From Bacteroidota bacterium (lineage in GTDB: Bacteria; Bacteroidota; Bacteroidia; Cytophagales; Cyclobacteriaceae), in NCBI GenBank assembly GCA_023393375.1, contig JAEWLI010000117.1, forward strand, positions 1 through 64,000: a stretch of 64,000 nucleotides of DNA. Direction: 5' to 3'. This document shows positions 17,009-26,182 of the stretch, piece after piece (the first letter of the stretch is position 1; the number at the start of each line of letters is the position of its first letter). The translations under genes were made by a program, and so were the position numbers. Below the pieces are notes generated by a model. It was not told the origin of the DNA. It worked only from the letters and a program-made list of their open reading frames with translations, and did not search any database.

Positions 17009-17974
17009 TCAATCAGTTATACAAAAATATTTACACTTCACAATCTTTTTGCACCTGATTGAAGACGGTGAAAAGGATGCCTTCCTTAAGGGAATATGCT
17101 GATGTACGGAGATTTTTGATATTACATTTTTTATAACGAAGTTAATCAGGCATGAAGCTACTACTATCATTTCCACGCGCATCTCGATCATTCCGGGTAT
17201 GAGCATTCGTTCAGCCCGGTTTTTTTCAATAACATCAGCATGAATTTGTTTAAATGTTGGAATCGGAATCCTGAATTCAGTTTCACCGTTTCTTTTTATC
17301 CCATTTTCCTGTCTGAATATTTCACCAATGGTATCAAAAGCACCAGAAGCTCCGATGAGTACCGATGGTTTATACTTACGAGTGGCTTGTATAAGCTCTT
17401 TAAGTTGGTTTTCAAGAAAAAGATCCATTTTGACCAGATCTTCTTTTAAAATAGGATCATGTTCATGGAAGATATCCACCAGGCGTTGTGCTCCAATTTC
17501 AAAACTTCCTTTCCAAAAGATCTGTTCGTCATTGCAAATGATAAATTCGTTGCTTCCTCCACCGATATCGAGGATCATAGAAGTTTCTTTACCGATATTT
17601 AAGGCTTTTTGTACCCCATAATAGATCAATTCGGCTTCTTTCTGACCTGAGATAATATTCACCTTTAAGCCTGTAGCAGCTTCTATTTTAGTTGCCAATT
17701 CCACACCATTGATGGCATTTCTAAAAGCACTGGTTGCGTTGGTATGTATTTCTGTGACTTGATGATCTTTAATAACTTGTGCGAAGTAGGTCATTGCTTT
17801 AATAGCACGTTCTTCAGCATCCTTATTGATAAATCCAAAACTTATCCCGTTTTCACCTATTTTAACACAAATTTTTTCTTTGTACACCTGAGCAAAGGAG
17901 TCATTTAATACTTCCGCTATTAATATATGAAAAGTATTCGTTCCTAAATCCAATATCGCAATTCTCTTGCTCAT
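17009..17974 (-). CDS. Ppx/GppA phosphatase family protein with a C-terminal frameshift
   Basis: Exopolyphosphatase/pppGpp phosphatase family (ASKHA fold), about 310 residues. ILDLGTNTFHILIAEV, TNATSAFRNA, SGQKEAELIYYGV, ILDIGGGSNEFI and LIGASGAFDTIGEIF are in family order. The last third is broken. After about residue 281 the frame reads an unrelated tail, whereas the -1 frame reads NLRTSAYSLKEGILFTVFNQ and ends at 17031, the expected family C-terminus. The switch point is a six-A run (17127-17132) within A-AAA-AAT. This is either a one-base deletion, a sequencing error, or programmed -1 frameshifting. The full product would be about 314 residues. Confidence 0.85.
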   Translation of the reverse strand: MSKRIAILDLGTNTFHILIAEVLNDSFAQVYKEKICVKIGENGISFGFINKDAEERAIKAMTYFAQVIKDHQVTEIHTNATSAFRNAINGVELATKIEAATGLKVNIISGQKEAELIYYGVQKALNIGKETSMILDIGGGSNEFIICNDEQIFWKGSFEIGAQRLVDIFHEHDPILKEDLVKMDLFLENQLKELIQATRKYKPSVLIGASGAFDTIGEIFRQENGIKRNGETEFRIPIPTFKQIHADVIEKNRAERMLIPGMIEMRVEMIVVASCLINFVIKNVISKISVHQHIPLRKASFSPSSIRCKKIVKCKYFCITD

Positions 17975-17990
17975 AATGTTAAATATTCAC

Positions 17991-17998
17991 CAAATATA
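17991..17998 (-). promoter_or_regulatory. -7 promoter box of the Ppx/GppA gene
   Basis: TATATTTG on the minus strand fits TAnnTTTG and lies 16 bases before the ATG, implying a very short leader. Confidence 0.4.
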
Positions 17999-18399
17999 CA
18001 GCTAATCTCACTCCTTGCTTTTGGCATTACCGACTTATAGGTACGCTGTAAGTTTTCAAATTAAAAACAAGAAAAATGAAAAGTTCAATTTATAATTGAA
18101 TAATTCTAAGATAATTAACATCCAGGCTCATAGGTTTTTTGTTATGTTCAAAACACAATTTTCCTAATGACCAGATTTTTATTTTATCACACCTTTCAAA
18201 TTACCACACAATGCTCACAAACTGTAAAATAGCCTTGTATGTTTGAATTAGGGTGCAAAAATAAATGAATTCTCATTCCGCACAACATAATTTTTATTTT
18301 TTTATGATAATATGTTAATTTATCAACAATCATGCCTGAAACAATTTATATGTATCAACATGTTATATTATCAGCAGATTCTATAATTAAAAATTTAAA
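17999..18399. other. intergenic region, AT-rich
   Basis: About 400 bases between divergent genes with no convincing frame. It holds the palindrome TTCAATT-TAT-AATTGAA (18084-18100) and two copies of TATCAACA (near 18321 and 18354). Nothing else is recognisable. Confidence 0.5.
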
Positions 18400-20157
18400 A
18401 TGGAAGAAATAAATAAAATAACCGGGTACATCATTATTTTTTTATTGTCGCTTCAGCCGTCCTGTATCAACAGACCTGTTTATAATGTGCCTGATATCGC
18501 CTTACACCAATTTGAAATTGACTATATATTTGATTCACCAGAACCCCTTAAAGATCATAAGATGAAAGAGTTTTTGGATGTTCTGGTATCTAATTATTTG
18601 GATACAGTTAATTTTGATCAGTATATAGCGCATTATTCTTCAGTAAATTCATTAGACAGTGGATTGATTTCAATTTATAAACAATTTGGAAATAAGTTGA
18701 TTTGGCATAAATACAAACATCCCCTTCCGAAATCTTCATTGTTAATAGACATCCTACAGCATGCATATCAATATGGTCTTGATCCAGACGATTACGAGAT
18801 TAATTCTCTTTTAGGGAAACAAGACAAGGTTAAATATGATGAATCTACCATTAGGCAACTGATAGATCTTGATATCATAATGACCTCAAAATATCTTTTG
18901 TTAGGATATCATTTAAATGCAGGAAGATTAAATCCGGTAAAGGAAATGGAGGAATGGTTTATCAACAAAAAAGAAGTGGATATTGATGAGGTTTTAATAA
19001 AAGGGTTAAAATCCGGAAATCTACAAGCTGCTATCGAAGATCTTCATCCTGAAAATAAATGGTTTCAACCTCTGAAAGAGCAATATTTGAATTACCTTCA
19101 ACTTGCCAAATCAAGGGATATCGATGTCAGTAAATTAGGTTCACTGTCAGGTATTTCTCCCGGTGATACCGGAGAAGTTATTATTGAACTGAAAAAGTTT
19201 TTACAGCACCTTGGCGATATGGAAAAGGTAAAAAAAGTCGATCATCTTTATGATGAAAAATTATCTGAAGCAATTTCACGATTTCAAAAAAGACATGGTT
19301 TGGATGAGAGCGGTTTGATCGATGATTCTACTGAAAGGGAGCTTCAGGTGCCATTAGAAGAAAGGCTAAAAAAGCTGGTAGTAAATATGGAAAGGCTGAA
19401 ATGGTTGCCAGAGTTTGGTGAAGATTATATCATGGTAAATATCCCTGAATATCGCATGAAGTTGTACGAAAAGGGTAAAAAACAAATAGATATGAAAGCC
19501 ATAGTCGGTACTGAAATGAATCCCACTCCGGTGATGAATGAGGAGATGTCTTATATTGTTATAAATCCAACCTGGACAGTACCTACTTCCATTAGTTCAA
19601 AAGAATTTTTGCCCAAAATAAAGGATGATAAGGATTTTTTTGAAAAGAATCATTTTCTGTTATATGAAAGTTGGACTAAAGATGCAGAATTGCTTGATCC
19701 AGAAGATGTTGACTGGGATGATTATTCCGAAGATGATTTTCCTTTCAAAATAGTTCAGAAGCCAGGAACACACAATGCATTGGGACATATTCAATTTATG
19801 ATGCCGAATAATCAAGCCATTTATCTTCATGATACCCCGGCAGACTACCTTTTTGAAAAAGATGATCGCACGTTTAGCCATGGATGTGTGAGGCTGGAAC
19901 AACCCTTTGAGTTGGCTGAGTATTTACTGAAGCACAACAATGATTGGAATGTTGACAGTATGCAGAATGCCTTACAGGAAGAAGAACCTGTAAATGTGAC
20001 GCTTCCGGAAAAATGGCCGGTTTTCTTACTTTACCAAACAGCCTGGATAGATGATGATGGTTTATTAAATTTCCGGGATGATGTTTATGAATTTGATGCC
20101 TTTCAATGGAGTTTATTAAATAAAGATAGTCATTACCAGACTGTTGTAAAAAACTAA
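18400..20157 (+). CDS. L,D-transpeptidase, YcbB type
   Basis: A 585-residue envelope enzyme that makes meso-DAP 3-3 crosslinks in murein, or attaches proteins. Layout follows YcbB: membrane anchor or signal at residues 9-22 (possible lipid Cys near residue 22, though the lipobox LQPSC is weak), a scaffold domain to about residue 240, a PG-binding domain (PGDTGEVIIELKKFLQHLG, with FQKRHGLDESGLID) at 250-320, then the YkuD catalytic domain. The active site is HDTPADYLFEKD then FSHGCVRLE, with His494 and Cys496. It is the only copy of this size in the window. It stands alone, 46 bases before the M42 peptidase gene. Confidence 0.88.
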   Translation: MEEINKITGYIIIFLLSLQPSCINRPVYNVPDIALHQFEIDYIFDSPEPLKDHKMKEFLDVLVSNYLDTVNFDQYIAHYSSVNSLDSGLISIYKQFGNKLIWHKYKHPLPKSSLLIDILQHAYQYGLDPDDYEINSLLGKQDKVKYDESTIRQLIDLDIIMTSKYLLLGYHLNAGRLNPVKEMEEWFINKKEVDIDEVLIKGLKSGNLQAAIEDLHPENKWFQPLKEQYLNYLQLAKSRDIDVSKLGSLSGISPGDTGEVIIELKKFLQHLGDMEKVKKVDHLYDEKLSEAISRFQKRHGLDESGLIDDSTERELQVPLEERLKKLVVNMERLKWLPEFGEDYIMVNIPEYRMKLYEKGKKQIDMKAIVGTEMNPTPVMNEEMSYIVINPTWTVPTSISSKEFLPKIKDDKDFFEKNHFLLYESWTKDAELLDPEDVDWDDYSEDDFPFKIVQKPGTHNALGHIQFMMPNNQAIYLHDTPADYLFEKDDRTFSHGCVRLEQPFELAEYLLKHNNDWNVDSMQNALQEEEPVNVTLPEKWPVFLLYQTAWIDDDGLLNFRDDVYEFDAFQWSLLNKDSHYQTVVKN

Positions 20158-20168
20158 TGGCGATTTGC

Positions 20169-20176
20169 TATTTTTG
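20169..20176 (+). promoter_or_regulatory. -7 promoter box of the M42 peptidase gene
   Basis: TATTTTTG fits TAnnTTTG and ends 27 bases before the ATG. A TTG 22 bases upstream could act as the -33 box. Confidence 0.45.
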
Positions 20177-20203
20177 TGAGAACTAAACTTTTTTTATTAT
20201 ACC

Positions 20204-21274
20204 ATGACAGCAGATAGCAAGAAATTCCTCTATGAATATTTAAATAATAATTCACCCACTGGATTCGAATCCTCTGGTCAACGGATCTGGTTGGATTACA
20301 TCAAACCTTTTACCGATACCTATTTTACTGATACTTATGGATCAGCTGTTGCGGTAATTAACCCTGAAGCTAAATATAAAGTCGTCATCGAGGCCCATGC
20401 TGATGAGATTTCCTGGTTTGTGAAATACATTACAGATTCGGGGTATATTTATGTAACCCGAAATGGAGGATCAGATTATCAAATTGCACCTTCAAAAAGG
20501 GCCAAAATCCACACCGCTGACGGAATAGTTAAAGCTATTTTTGGTTGGCCGGCTATCCATGTGAGAGATAAAGAATCGGAGAAACAACCTGGAGAAGAAT
20601 CGGTAATTTTGGATTGTGGTTGCGAAACGAAAGATGAAGTTGAAAAGTTGGGGATACATGTGGGTTGTGTGGTTACCTTTGACGAGGATTTGTTTGAAAT
20701 GAATAACAAATTTTTGGTGGGACGGGCACTTGACAACCGTATAGGCGGATATATGATCGCTGAAACGGCAAGGATGTTGAAAGAAAACAATATTAAACTT
20801 CCTTTTGGGCTTTATATTGTAAATGCCGTGCAGGAGGAAATTGGTCTAAGAGGAGCACAGATGATTGCGCAGCGGATTAAACCAGACCTGGCCATTATTA
20901 CCGATGTGACACATGATACCCAATCGCCATTATATAGCAAAGTAAAACAAGGGGATCAAAAAGCAGGTAAAGGCCCAGTATTGAGCTATGCACCAGCAGT
21001 TCACAACAATGTTTTGAATATGCTGATCAAAACAGCTCAGGCCAAGGATATACCTTTCCAAAGAGCAGCACTTTCACGATTTACCGGAACGGACACAGAT
21101 GCATTTGCCTATTCCAATGAAGGGGTGGCTTCAGCACTGGTATCATTGCCTTTAAAATACATGCATACGACCGTGGAGATGGTTCATAAAGATGACATAG
21201 AAAATGTAATCCGTTTATTTTATGAATTTCTGATTCAGCTTGAGGATGGTTATGATTTCAGGTATATCAAATAA
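20204..21274 (+). CDS. M42 family metallo-aminopeptidase
   Basis: A 356-residue cytosolic peptidase of the glutamyl-aminopeptidase/cellulase (M42) family. These dinuclear zinc or cobalt enzymes form hollow tetrahedral complexes that digest peptides from their N-terminus. Metal ligands are visible: His in VIEAHADEISWF, the bridging Asp in GRALDNRIGGYM, the Glu pair in NAVQEEIGLRGAQ, and Asp in ITDVTHDTQ. A final histidine is in KYMHTTVEMVHKDD. Its terminator overlaps the 3' end of the convergent aroA gene. Confidence 0.9.
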   Translation: MTADSKKFLYEYLNNNSPTGFESSGQRIWLDYIKPFTDTYFTDTYGSAVAVINPEAKYKVVIEAHADEISWFVKYITDSGYIYVTRNGGSDYQIAPSKRAKIHTADGIVKAIFGWPAIHVRDKESEKQPGEESVILDCGCETKDEVEKLGIHVGCVVTFDEDLFEMNNKFLVGRALDNRIGGYMIAETARMLKENNIKLPFGLYIVNAVQEEIGLRGAQMIAQRIKPDLAIITDVTHDTQSPLYSKVKQGDQKAGKGPVLSYAPAVHNNVLNMLIKTAQAKDIPFQRAALSRFTGTDTDAFAYSNEGVASALVSLPLKYMHTTVEMVHKDDIENVIRLFYEFLIQLEDGYDFRYIK

Positions 21275-21284
21275 TTAAAATAAT

Positions 21285-21325
21285 GGCTGGTTTTACAATT
21301 CAGTTATTGAAAAACCAGCCTTTTT
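21285..21325 (+). terminator. terminator of the M42 gene, stem inside the aroA 3' end
   Basis: GGCTGGTTTT (21285-21294) pairs perfectly with AAAACCAGCC (21311-21320), followed by TTTTT. The right arm and loop encode the last residues of aroA on the other strand, and the left arm covers its stop codon. Confidence 0.85.
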
Positions 21326-22519
21326 CATATCGTCCCAAAATCCCGGATAAGATTTTTTTACTACATCGGGAAATTCAATGATAAGATCTGTCATAGTGGC
21401 CAATGGTGCAAAAGCCATTGCCATTCGATGATCGTCATAAGTTTTGATAGTAATTGCTTCTTTCAAAGGAAGTTGATGTCCTGGCGTTAGTATCCATTTG
21501 CCGGTTTCTTCTTCCTCCAAACGGGCCCCTATTTTCGCCAGTTCGTTTTGTAAGGCCAATATCCGGTCGGTTTCTTTTATTCTAAGGCTTTCCAACCCTG
21601 AAAAAGTAGATTTTATTCTTTTGGCGGCACAGGCAACAATCACTGTTTGTGCCAGGTCAGGACAATGGGTAAAATCATAATTCAAGTCAACCTTCACATT
21701 TTTCTTTTCTATCCAAACACCTTGTTCATCGAAGTAAGAAGAAACACCAAGTTCAGACATAATTTCAGCAATAGCACGATCGCCCTGCAAAGAAGATGAT
21801 TTTAATCCTGATAGATGTACCTTCCCTGAATTGCAAAGTGCAATAAAACTGTACCAATAACTTGCTCCTGACCAGTCCGACTCTATCCGATAATCAACCT
21901 GTTGGTATTTCTGCGGTTTGATTTGATAAACATGGTCTTTTTCTGAAACCTCAACACCAAAAGCAGCCATCAATGCGAGTGTCATATCTATATACGGTTG
22001 ACTGCTGATTTTTCCATATAACTCTAGTGTCAAACCTTGAGGAAGTACCGGGGCAATCATTAGTAAAGCAGAAATATACTGGCTGCTGATATCACCTCTA
22101 ACCCTTATAAAATCATTTTTTTGACCCTGAAATGGATGTATTTCCAGAGGTGGGTAACCTTCCTTATTGATATATTTTATGTCGGCACCAATTTCTGTCA
22201 GGGCATCCACCAATATTTTTATGGGTCTTTCATTCATACGTGGAGTTCCGGTCAATATTTTTATTTCGGAACCGATAGAAAAATAGGCAGTCAGAAAACG
22301 CATGGTAGTACCCGCATCTTGCACATTCAGCTCCCGGTCACTGCTTTGAAGCAAGTTTTGCATAATTCTCGTATCCCTGGCGTCAGATATGTTGATTAAC
22401 CGGGAATGGTGATTTGTAAATGCATTCAAGACCAATGCCCGATTACTTTCACTTTTCGATGAAGATAAATTGATATTAACTGATCCCAGATCTGCATGAC
22501 GTTTAATTAATATGGCCAT
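21293..22519 (-). CDS. aroA: 3-phosphoshikimate 1-carboxyvinyltransferase (EPSP synthase)
   Basis: Shikimate-pathway enzyme joining shikimate 3-phosphate and PEP; target of glyphosate. About 408 residues from the ATG at 22519 (an earlier ATG at 22531 is less likely because MAILIKRHADLG matches the family opening). Motifs are LSSSKSESNRALVL (a variant of PGSKSxxNR, with no Pro-Gly), DAGTTMRFLTAYFS, RGDISSQYISALLM, and KETDRILALQNELAK with the catalytic region. YDDHRMAMAFAPLA closes the site. It is shorter than E. coli AroA, as usual in Bacteroidota. The 3' end is folded into the convergent gene's terminator. Confidence 0.95.
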   Translation of the reverse strand: MAILIKRHADLGSVNINLSSSKSESNRALVLNAFTNHHSRLINISDARDTRIMQNLLQSSDRELNVQDAGTTMRFLTAYFSIGSEIKILTGTPRMNERPIKILVDALTEIGADIKYINKEGYPPLEIHPFQGQKNDFIRVRGDISSQYISALLMIAPVLPQGLTLELYGKISSQPYIDMTLALMAAFGVEVSEKDHVYQIKPQKYQQVDYRIESDWSGASYWYSFIALCNSGKVHLSGLKSSSLQGDRAIAEIMSELGVSSYFDEQGVWIEKKNVKVDLNYDFTHCPDLAQTVIVACAAKRIKSTFSGLESLRIKETDRILALQNELAKIGARLEEEETGKWILTPGHQLPLKEAITIKTYDDHRMAMAFAPLATMTDLIIEFPDVVKKSYPGFWDDMKKAGFSITEL

Positions 22520-22541
22520 AGTGTTACCCACAAATTATAGT

Positions 22542-22754
22542 TTATTTTAGTCCTTGGTTTTTGTTAATTTTTTTTATGGCCAAATGCACCCCATACGTCA
22601 ATGCCCATAAAATCAGTGCATAAAGTGTGGCAGAAAACCCACTATCAGTTTGGCGTAAACTGAAATAGAATACAAATATGGTAATTACCAGCAGTATCCA
22701 GAATAATGGTTTTAAAATGTTGAGTAATTTTTGATCGCGATCCTGATTCATCAT
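22542..22754 (-). CDS. small membrane protein, unknown
   Basis: A 70-residue protein with two predicted transmembrane helices (about residues 17-32 and 42-58) and a basic tail KKINKNQGLK. I start it at the ATG pair 22754/22751. A longer frame to 22856 would swallow a TATTTTTG promoter-like box at 22771 and adds a segment unlike a protein start. No family recognised. It precedes aroA by 22 bases on the same strand and could be co-transcribed with it. Confidence 0.6.
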   Translation of the reverse strand: MMNQDRDQKLLNILKPLFWILLVITIFVFYFSLRQTDSGFSATLYALILWALTYGVHLAIKKINKNQGLK

Positions 22755-22770
22755 AATTAATGTATGCTCA

Positions 22771-22778
22771 CAAAAATA
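22771..22778 (-). promoter_or_regulatory. -7 promoter box of the small membrane protein and aroA
   Basis: TATTTTTG on the minus strand fits TAnnTTTG, 16 bases before the chosen ATG. Confidence 0.4.
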
Positions 22779-22875
22779 AGGTTTGAAAAGGTAAATAAAT
22801 GGAAAAATGAAGGTTATAATTCTAGGTACTGAAATACAGTTATGATATTTTGACAATTAATCTAATGCAACAAAT

Positions 22876-23289
22876 TTAACAGAGATTGTTTGATTTTGTC
22901 TTCACAGTTCGAATTTCAACGAATACCAGACCTGAAACAATAATAATTTCTATGATAAAATAGCCTACTCCAAGCAATGTCAGTATTTTCAAGTAGTAAA
23001 TTACGAGTGATAATGTCAATAAAGCGTATAATGAATTTGCGGTGATAATAATTCTCATATATTTTTTCCAATTGCTCCTCAGAAAAATATGGCAAGCGAA
23101 TGAATATATGAAAAAAATAAGGGCAATTGCTGATAAGAAGTTTAAGATATTTACAGGCATTCCAAAGAATTCATCAAATCTTTTCAAAACAAAGAACAAC
23201 AATAATGCTGTAAGTAAAGCCCCCAAACTGTCTATTAGAAATAGATTTTTCGGGCTGACAGCATAATTTTTATCCATTTGGTTGCCCAT
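22876..23289 (-). CDS. four-helix integral membrane protein, unknown function
   Basis: A 137-residue protein with four predicted membrane helices (about residues 19-38, 48-67, 77-97 and 103-123). It resembles a family of short hypothetical membrane proteins I recall from Flavobacteriia, which share DSLGALLTA near the start and FFGMP after the first helix. No catalytic residues stand out. An alternative ATG lies at 23277. It is followed on the same strand by the small membrane gene, 121 bases on. Confidence 0.65.
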   Translation of the reverse strand: MGNQMDKNYAVSPKNLFLIDSLGALLTALLLFFVLKRFDEFFGMPVNILNFLSAIALIFFIYSFACHIFLRSNWKKYMRIIITANSLYALLTLSLVIYYLKILTLLGVGYFIIEIIIVSGLVFVEIRTVKTKSNNLC

Positions 23290-23336
23290 TACTTATTTTG
23301 AATTTTCGGGTTCGTTGGCAAGAGTCTGTGGCAAAA

Positions 23337-23372
23337 AAATAAGCAACCTAAAAAATTAAGGGTTGCTTATTT
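23337..23372 (-). terminator. terminator of the peroxiredoxin gene
   Basis: AAATAAGCAACC pairs perfectly over 12 bases with GGTTGCTTATTT. It lies 18 bases past the peroxiredoxin stop, and on the minus strand the stem is followed by TTTTTTT. Confidence 0.85.
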
Positions 23373-23390
23373 GAATATGAATAGTATACT

Positions 23391-24026
23391 TTATTTATTT
23401 GGTTGCGGTGTCATCCTAAGGTATGGTTTGATTTCCGTAAACCCTTTAGGAAAACGACCGGGTATATCAGATGAAGGAATAGCAGGTGCTACCACTACAT
23501 CCTGACCATCTTCCCAGTTTGCCGGGGTAGCTACACTATAGTTTGCAGTCAATTGTAAAGAATCAATTACCCTGAGTAGCTCATTAAAGTTTCTTCCTGT
23601 AGAAGCGGGATATGTAAAAATTAGTTTTATTTTCTTATCTGGTCCGATCACAAAAACGGAGCGTACGGTAAATTTATCCGATGCATTTGGATGGATCATA
23701 TCATACAGTTCCGCAATTTTTTTATCCTCATCGGCAATGATGGGAAAATTCATGGTTGTGTTTTGAGTCTCATTGATATCTTTTACCCATGACATATGAG
23801 AATCAATCGGATCTACACTTAATGCGATCACTTTCACATCCCTTTTATCGAACTCGTTCTTGATTCTGGAAACTGCTCCCAGCTCTGTAGTACATACAGG
23901 AGTATAATCAGCAGGGTGCGAAAATAAAACGCCCCAACTGTTGCCTAACCATTCATGAAATTGAATATCTCCTTCTGTGCTGGTAGCTCTGAAATCCGGA
24001 GCTACATCGCCAAGTCGTAATGCCAT
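23391..24026 (-). CDS. 1-Cys peroxiredoxin (Prx6 class)
   Basis: A 211-residue cytosolic thiol peroxidase that reduces hydrogen peroxide and organic peroxides. The peroxidatic Cys45 lies in HPADYTPVCTTELGAV. The catalytic threonine precedes it, and the Prx6 arginine is probably in KFTVRSVFVI. The long C-terminal arm (PANWEDGQDVVVAPAIPSS) is the mark of the Prx6 class. There is no second cysteine in the chain, so recycling needs an outside thiol donor. It is a single-gene unit with its own terminator. Confidence 0.93.
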   Translation of the reverse strand: MALRLGDVAPDFRATSTEGDIQFHEWLGNSWGVLFSHPADYTPVCTTELGAVSRIKNEFDKRDVKVIALSVDPIDSHMSWVKDINETQNTTMNFPIIADEDKKIAELYDMIHPNASDKFTVRSVFVIGPDKKIKLIFTYPASTGRNFNELLRVIDSLQLTANYSVATPANWEDGQDVVVAPAIPSSDIPGRFPKGFTEIKPYLRMTPQPNK

Positions 24027-24164
24027 AATATTAATAGTTTAGTTAGTAAATAATGTTCTGCTTGCTTTAGATACCGATACAAACCTTATTTATCAGATAT
24101 TGTTTATCAAAATCAGTTAATTTTATAAAAAAGGAATCGGTTTACCATACTGAAGAAACACAGT

Positions 24165-24824
24165 TCAGGAAACAGCTACGTTCAGGAATTCATTTAATGG
24201 GTGTAAAGCTTTAAAAACATCCGCCGTATTATTTATAAAATCCGGTTGTATTACTTCAGAATCATGTACTTGGTGCATGACAATATAGCTTTTGAGCTTT
24301 AAGAATTCAATGTTGGGATGGTCAGGGGAATATCCTTTAGGCGCCGTTTTAAGCCTGTCTCCTGTAACTTGTCCAAAATAATTTTTAAAAGCTGATTCGG
24401 TTACAATTTTTTTAAGTTCGGAAGCATTATAGTCGATTTCCTGACGCACCTTTTTAAGTGCATCCGAGTCGGGCATGTACATTCCTCCTGCCAAAAAAGA
24501 TCGATCCCCCGGTTGCAGATGGATGTAGTAACCAGCATTGGAACCTTTTCTACCCCCCTCTGTCATAAAAGCTCCAAAATTGGTTTTGTAAGGGGATTTA
24601 TCTTTGCTAAACCTGATGTCGCGATTTAACCTGAAGATGCAGTCTTTGGAAGTAAGTCCTCGAATAGCTGGATCAAATGAGGCAATTTCATTGATAAGCT
24701 GGGTGATCACTTCATCAAAAACTTTTCGGGCTTCCAGGTATTGATTTTTATTTTCATCCATCCAATCACGATGGTTGTTTTTTTCCAGGTTAGCGAGAAA
24801 ATCTAAAATTAGCTGAATATTCAT
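24165..24824 (-). CDS. DUF2461 family protein
   Basis: A 219-residue cytosolic protein of the DUF2461 (TIGR02453) family. It carries LEKNNHRDWMDENKNQY, FRLNRDIRFSKDKSPYKTNF and YYIHLQPGDRSFLAGGMY, all family blocks. Function is unknown; the conserved Arg, Asp and Lys cluster suggests binding of an acidic ligand. The gene starts 42 bases after murF on the same strand and is probably co-transcribed with it. Confidence 0.88.
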   Translation of the reverse strand: MNIQLILDFLANLEKNNHRDWMDENKNQYLEARKVFDEVITQLINEIASFDPAIRGLTSKDCIFRLNRDIRFSKDKSPYKTNFGAFMTEGGRKGSNAGYYIHLQPGDRSFLAGGMYMPDSDALKKVRQEIDYNASELKKIVTESAFKNYFGQVTGDRLKTAPKGYSPDHPNIEFLKLKSYIVMHQVHDSEVIQPDFINNTADVFKALHPLNEFLNVAVS

Positions 24825-24866
24825 TTGTGTATTGATGTTTAAGAAGAAGCGAAATTTTTGAAAGTA

Positions 24867-26150
24867 TCATTCAATACAGTCCGTTATTTCTTCCATTGCC
24901 ATTCCTCTGGAAGCTTTGATAAGTACAAAACAATTCTTCAGGGGTGTGTTTTTAAGGTATTCTTTGAGACCGGCTTTGTTTTCAAAATAATTTGCTTCCG
25001 GAAACTCCTCATATGCCCATTTCATATTTTTCCCACAAAAAAATACCTGATAAAACCCCTTTTCTTTGGCAAGCTGTCCTATTTTTCGATGCTCTTCCTC
25101 AGTGGTAATGCCTAGCTCATACATGTCGCCAGCAATAAGAACTTTTTTTTCTGCCTTCACACCTGCCAGATTATCGATAGCAACTTTCATTGAACTTGGA
25201 TTAGCATTATAAGCATCCAAAAGGATCATATTACTGATTTTTTTGGTTACCTGTGAACGGTTGTTCGCTGGTATATAATTTTTAACAGCACTGTAAGCCT
25301 TTTCAGGAATCACCTTAAAATACTTCCCAATACACAATGCTGCTGCTATATTTTCAAAATTATATGACCCTATTAGATTAGTTTCAATGACTGTGCCATG
25401 TTCTTCTTCAAAAACTACGTAGGGATCTGCTTTTATAAACTTACAGTACAGATAATCCCCTTTTGATGGATAATATATCGGGTTTTCAAACCGTTTTCCC
25501 ATGTTTGCCAATATCGGGTTTTGCGAATTGATAAAAGCAGTGCCATTGTGCCTGATCAGGTAGTTATATAATTCGCTTTTTCCTCTGATCACCCCTTCAA
25601 ACCCGCCAAAGCCCTCCAGATGGGCTTTTCCTATGTTGGTGATAATACCATGTGTGGGTTTAGCAAGTTCGCACAACTCCGCAATATCACCAATTTTATT
25701 TGCCCCCATTTCAATGATGGCAATCTCAATTTTCGAATTGATGGAAAGCAGCGTAAGTGGAACTCCGATGTGATTATTTAGGTTGCCTTTAGTGGCTAAA
25801 GTATTGTATCCTTGAGATAAAACCGTGTTGATAAGTTCTTTTGAAGTGGTTTTTCCATTAGATCCGGTGATGCCGATGAATGGGATATTCAGGTTATTGC
25901 GATGAAACATCGCCAATTCCTGCAATGCTTTTAAGGTATCGTCGACTACCAGATAACGTTCATCTTTTTTGTATGCTGGATCATCTATTACAACATAACT
26001 GGCTCCTTTGTGTAGGGCATCTTCTGCAAATTCATTGGCATTATAATTGGGACCTTTTAAGGCAAAAAATAAATTGCCTTGATGGATTTGCCTGCTATCG
26101 GTACATACCCCTGAGCTTTTTAAAAACAATTCATAGATGTCACTGATCAT
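24867..26150 (-). CDS. murF: UDP-MurNAc-tripeptide--D-Ala-D-Ala ligase
   Basis: Cytosolic ATP-dependent ligase that adds D-Ala-D-Ala to complete the murein precursor. About 427 residues from the ATG at 26150; an ATG at 26177 lies inside the predicted promoter and is less likely. SSGVCTDSRQIHQGNLFFAL binds the UDP part, GITGSNGKTTSKELI is the ATP loop, IEMGANKIGDIAEL and ITNIGKAHLEGFG hold the central domain, and LLDAYNANPSSMK with LIAGDMYELG the last. DUF2461 follows in the same run. Confidence 0.95.
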   Translation of the reverse strand: MISDIYELFLKSSGVCTDSRQIHQGNLFFALKGPNYNANEFAEDALHKGASYVVIDDPAYKKDERYLVVDDTLKALQELAMFHRNNLNIPFIGITGSNGKTTSKELINTVLSQGYNTLATKGNLNNHIGVPLTLLSINSKIEIAIIEMGANKIGDIAELCELAKPTHGIITNIGKAHLEGFGGFEGVIRGKSELYNYLIRHNGTAFINSQNPILANMGKRFENPIYYPSKGDYLYCKFIKADPYVVFEEEHGTVIETNLIGSYNFENIAAALCIGKYFKVIPEKAYSAVKNYIPANNRSQVTKKISNMILLDAYNANPSSMKVAIDNLAGVKAEKKVLIAGDMYELGITTEEEHRKIGQLAKEKGFYQVFFCGKNMKWAYEEFPEANYFENKAGLKEYLKNTPLKNCFVLIKASRGMAMEEITDCIE

Positions 26151-26174
26151 ACTTCGCAGATTAAAAATGATCGT

Positions 26175-26182
26175 CAAAGATA
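26175..26182 (-). promoter_or_regulatory. -7 promoter box of murF
   Basis: TATCTTTG on the minus strand fits TAnnTTTG, 24 bases before the chosen murF ATG. It argues for the shorter murF start. Confidence 0.5.
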
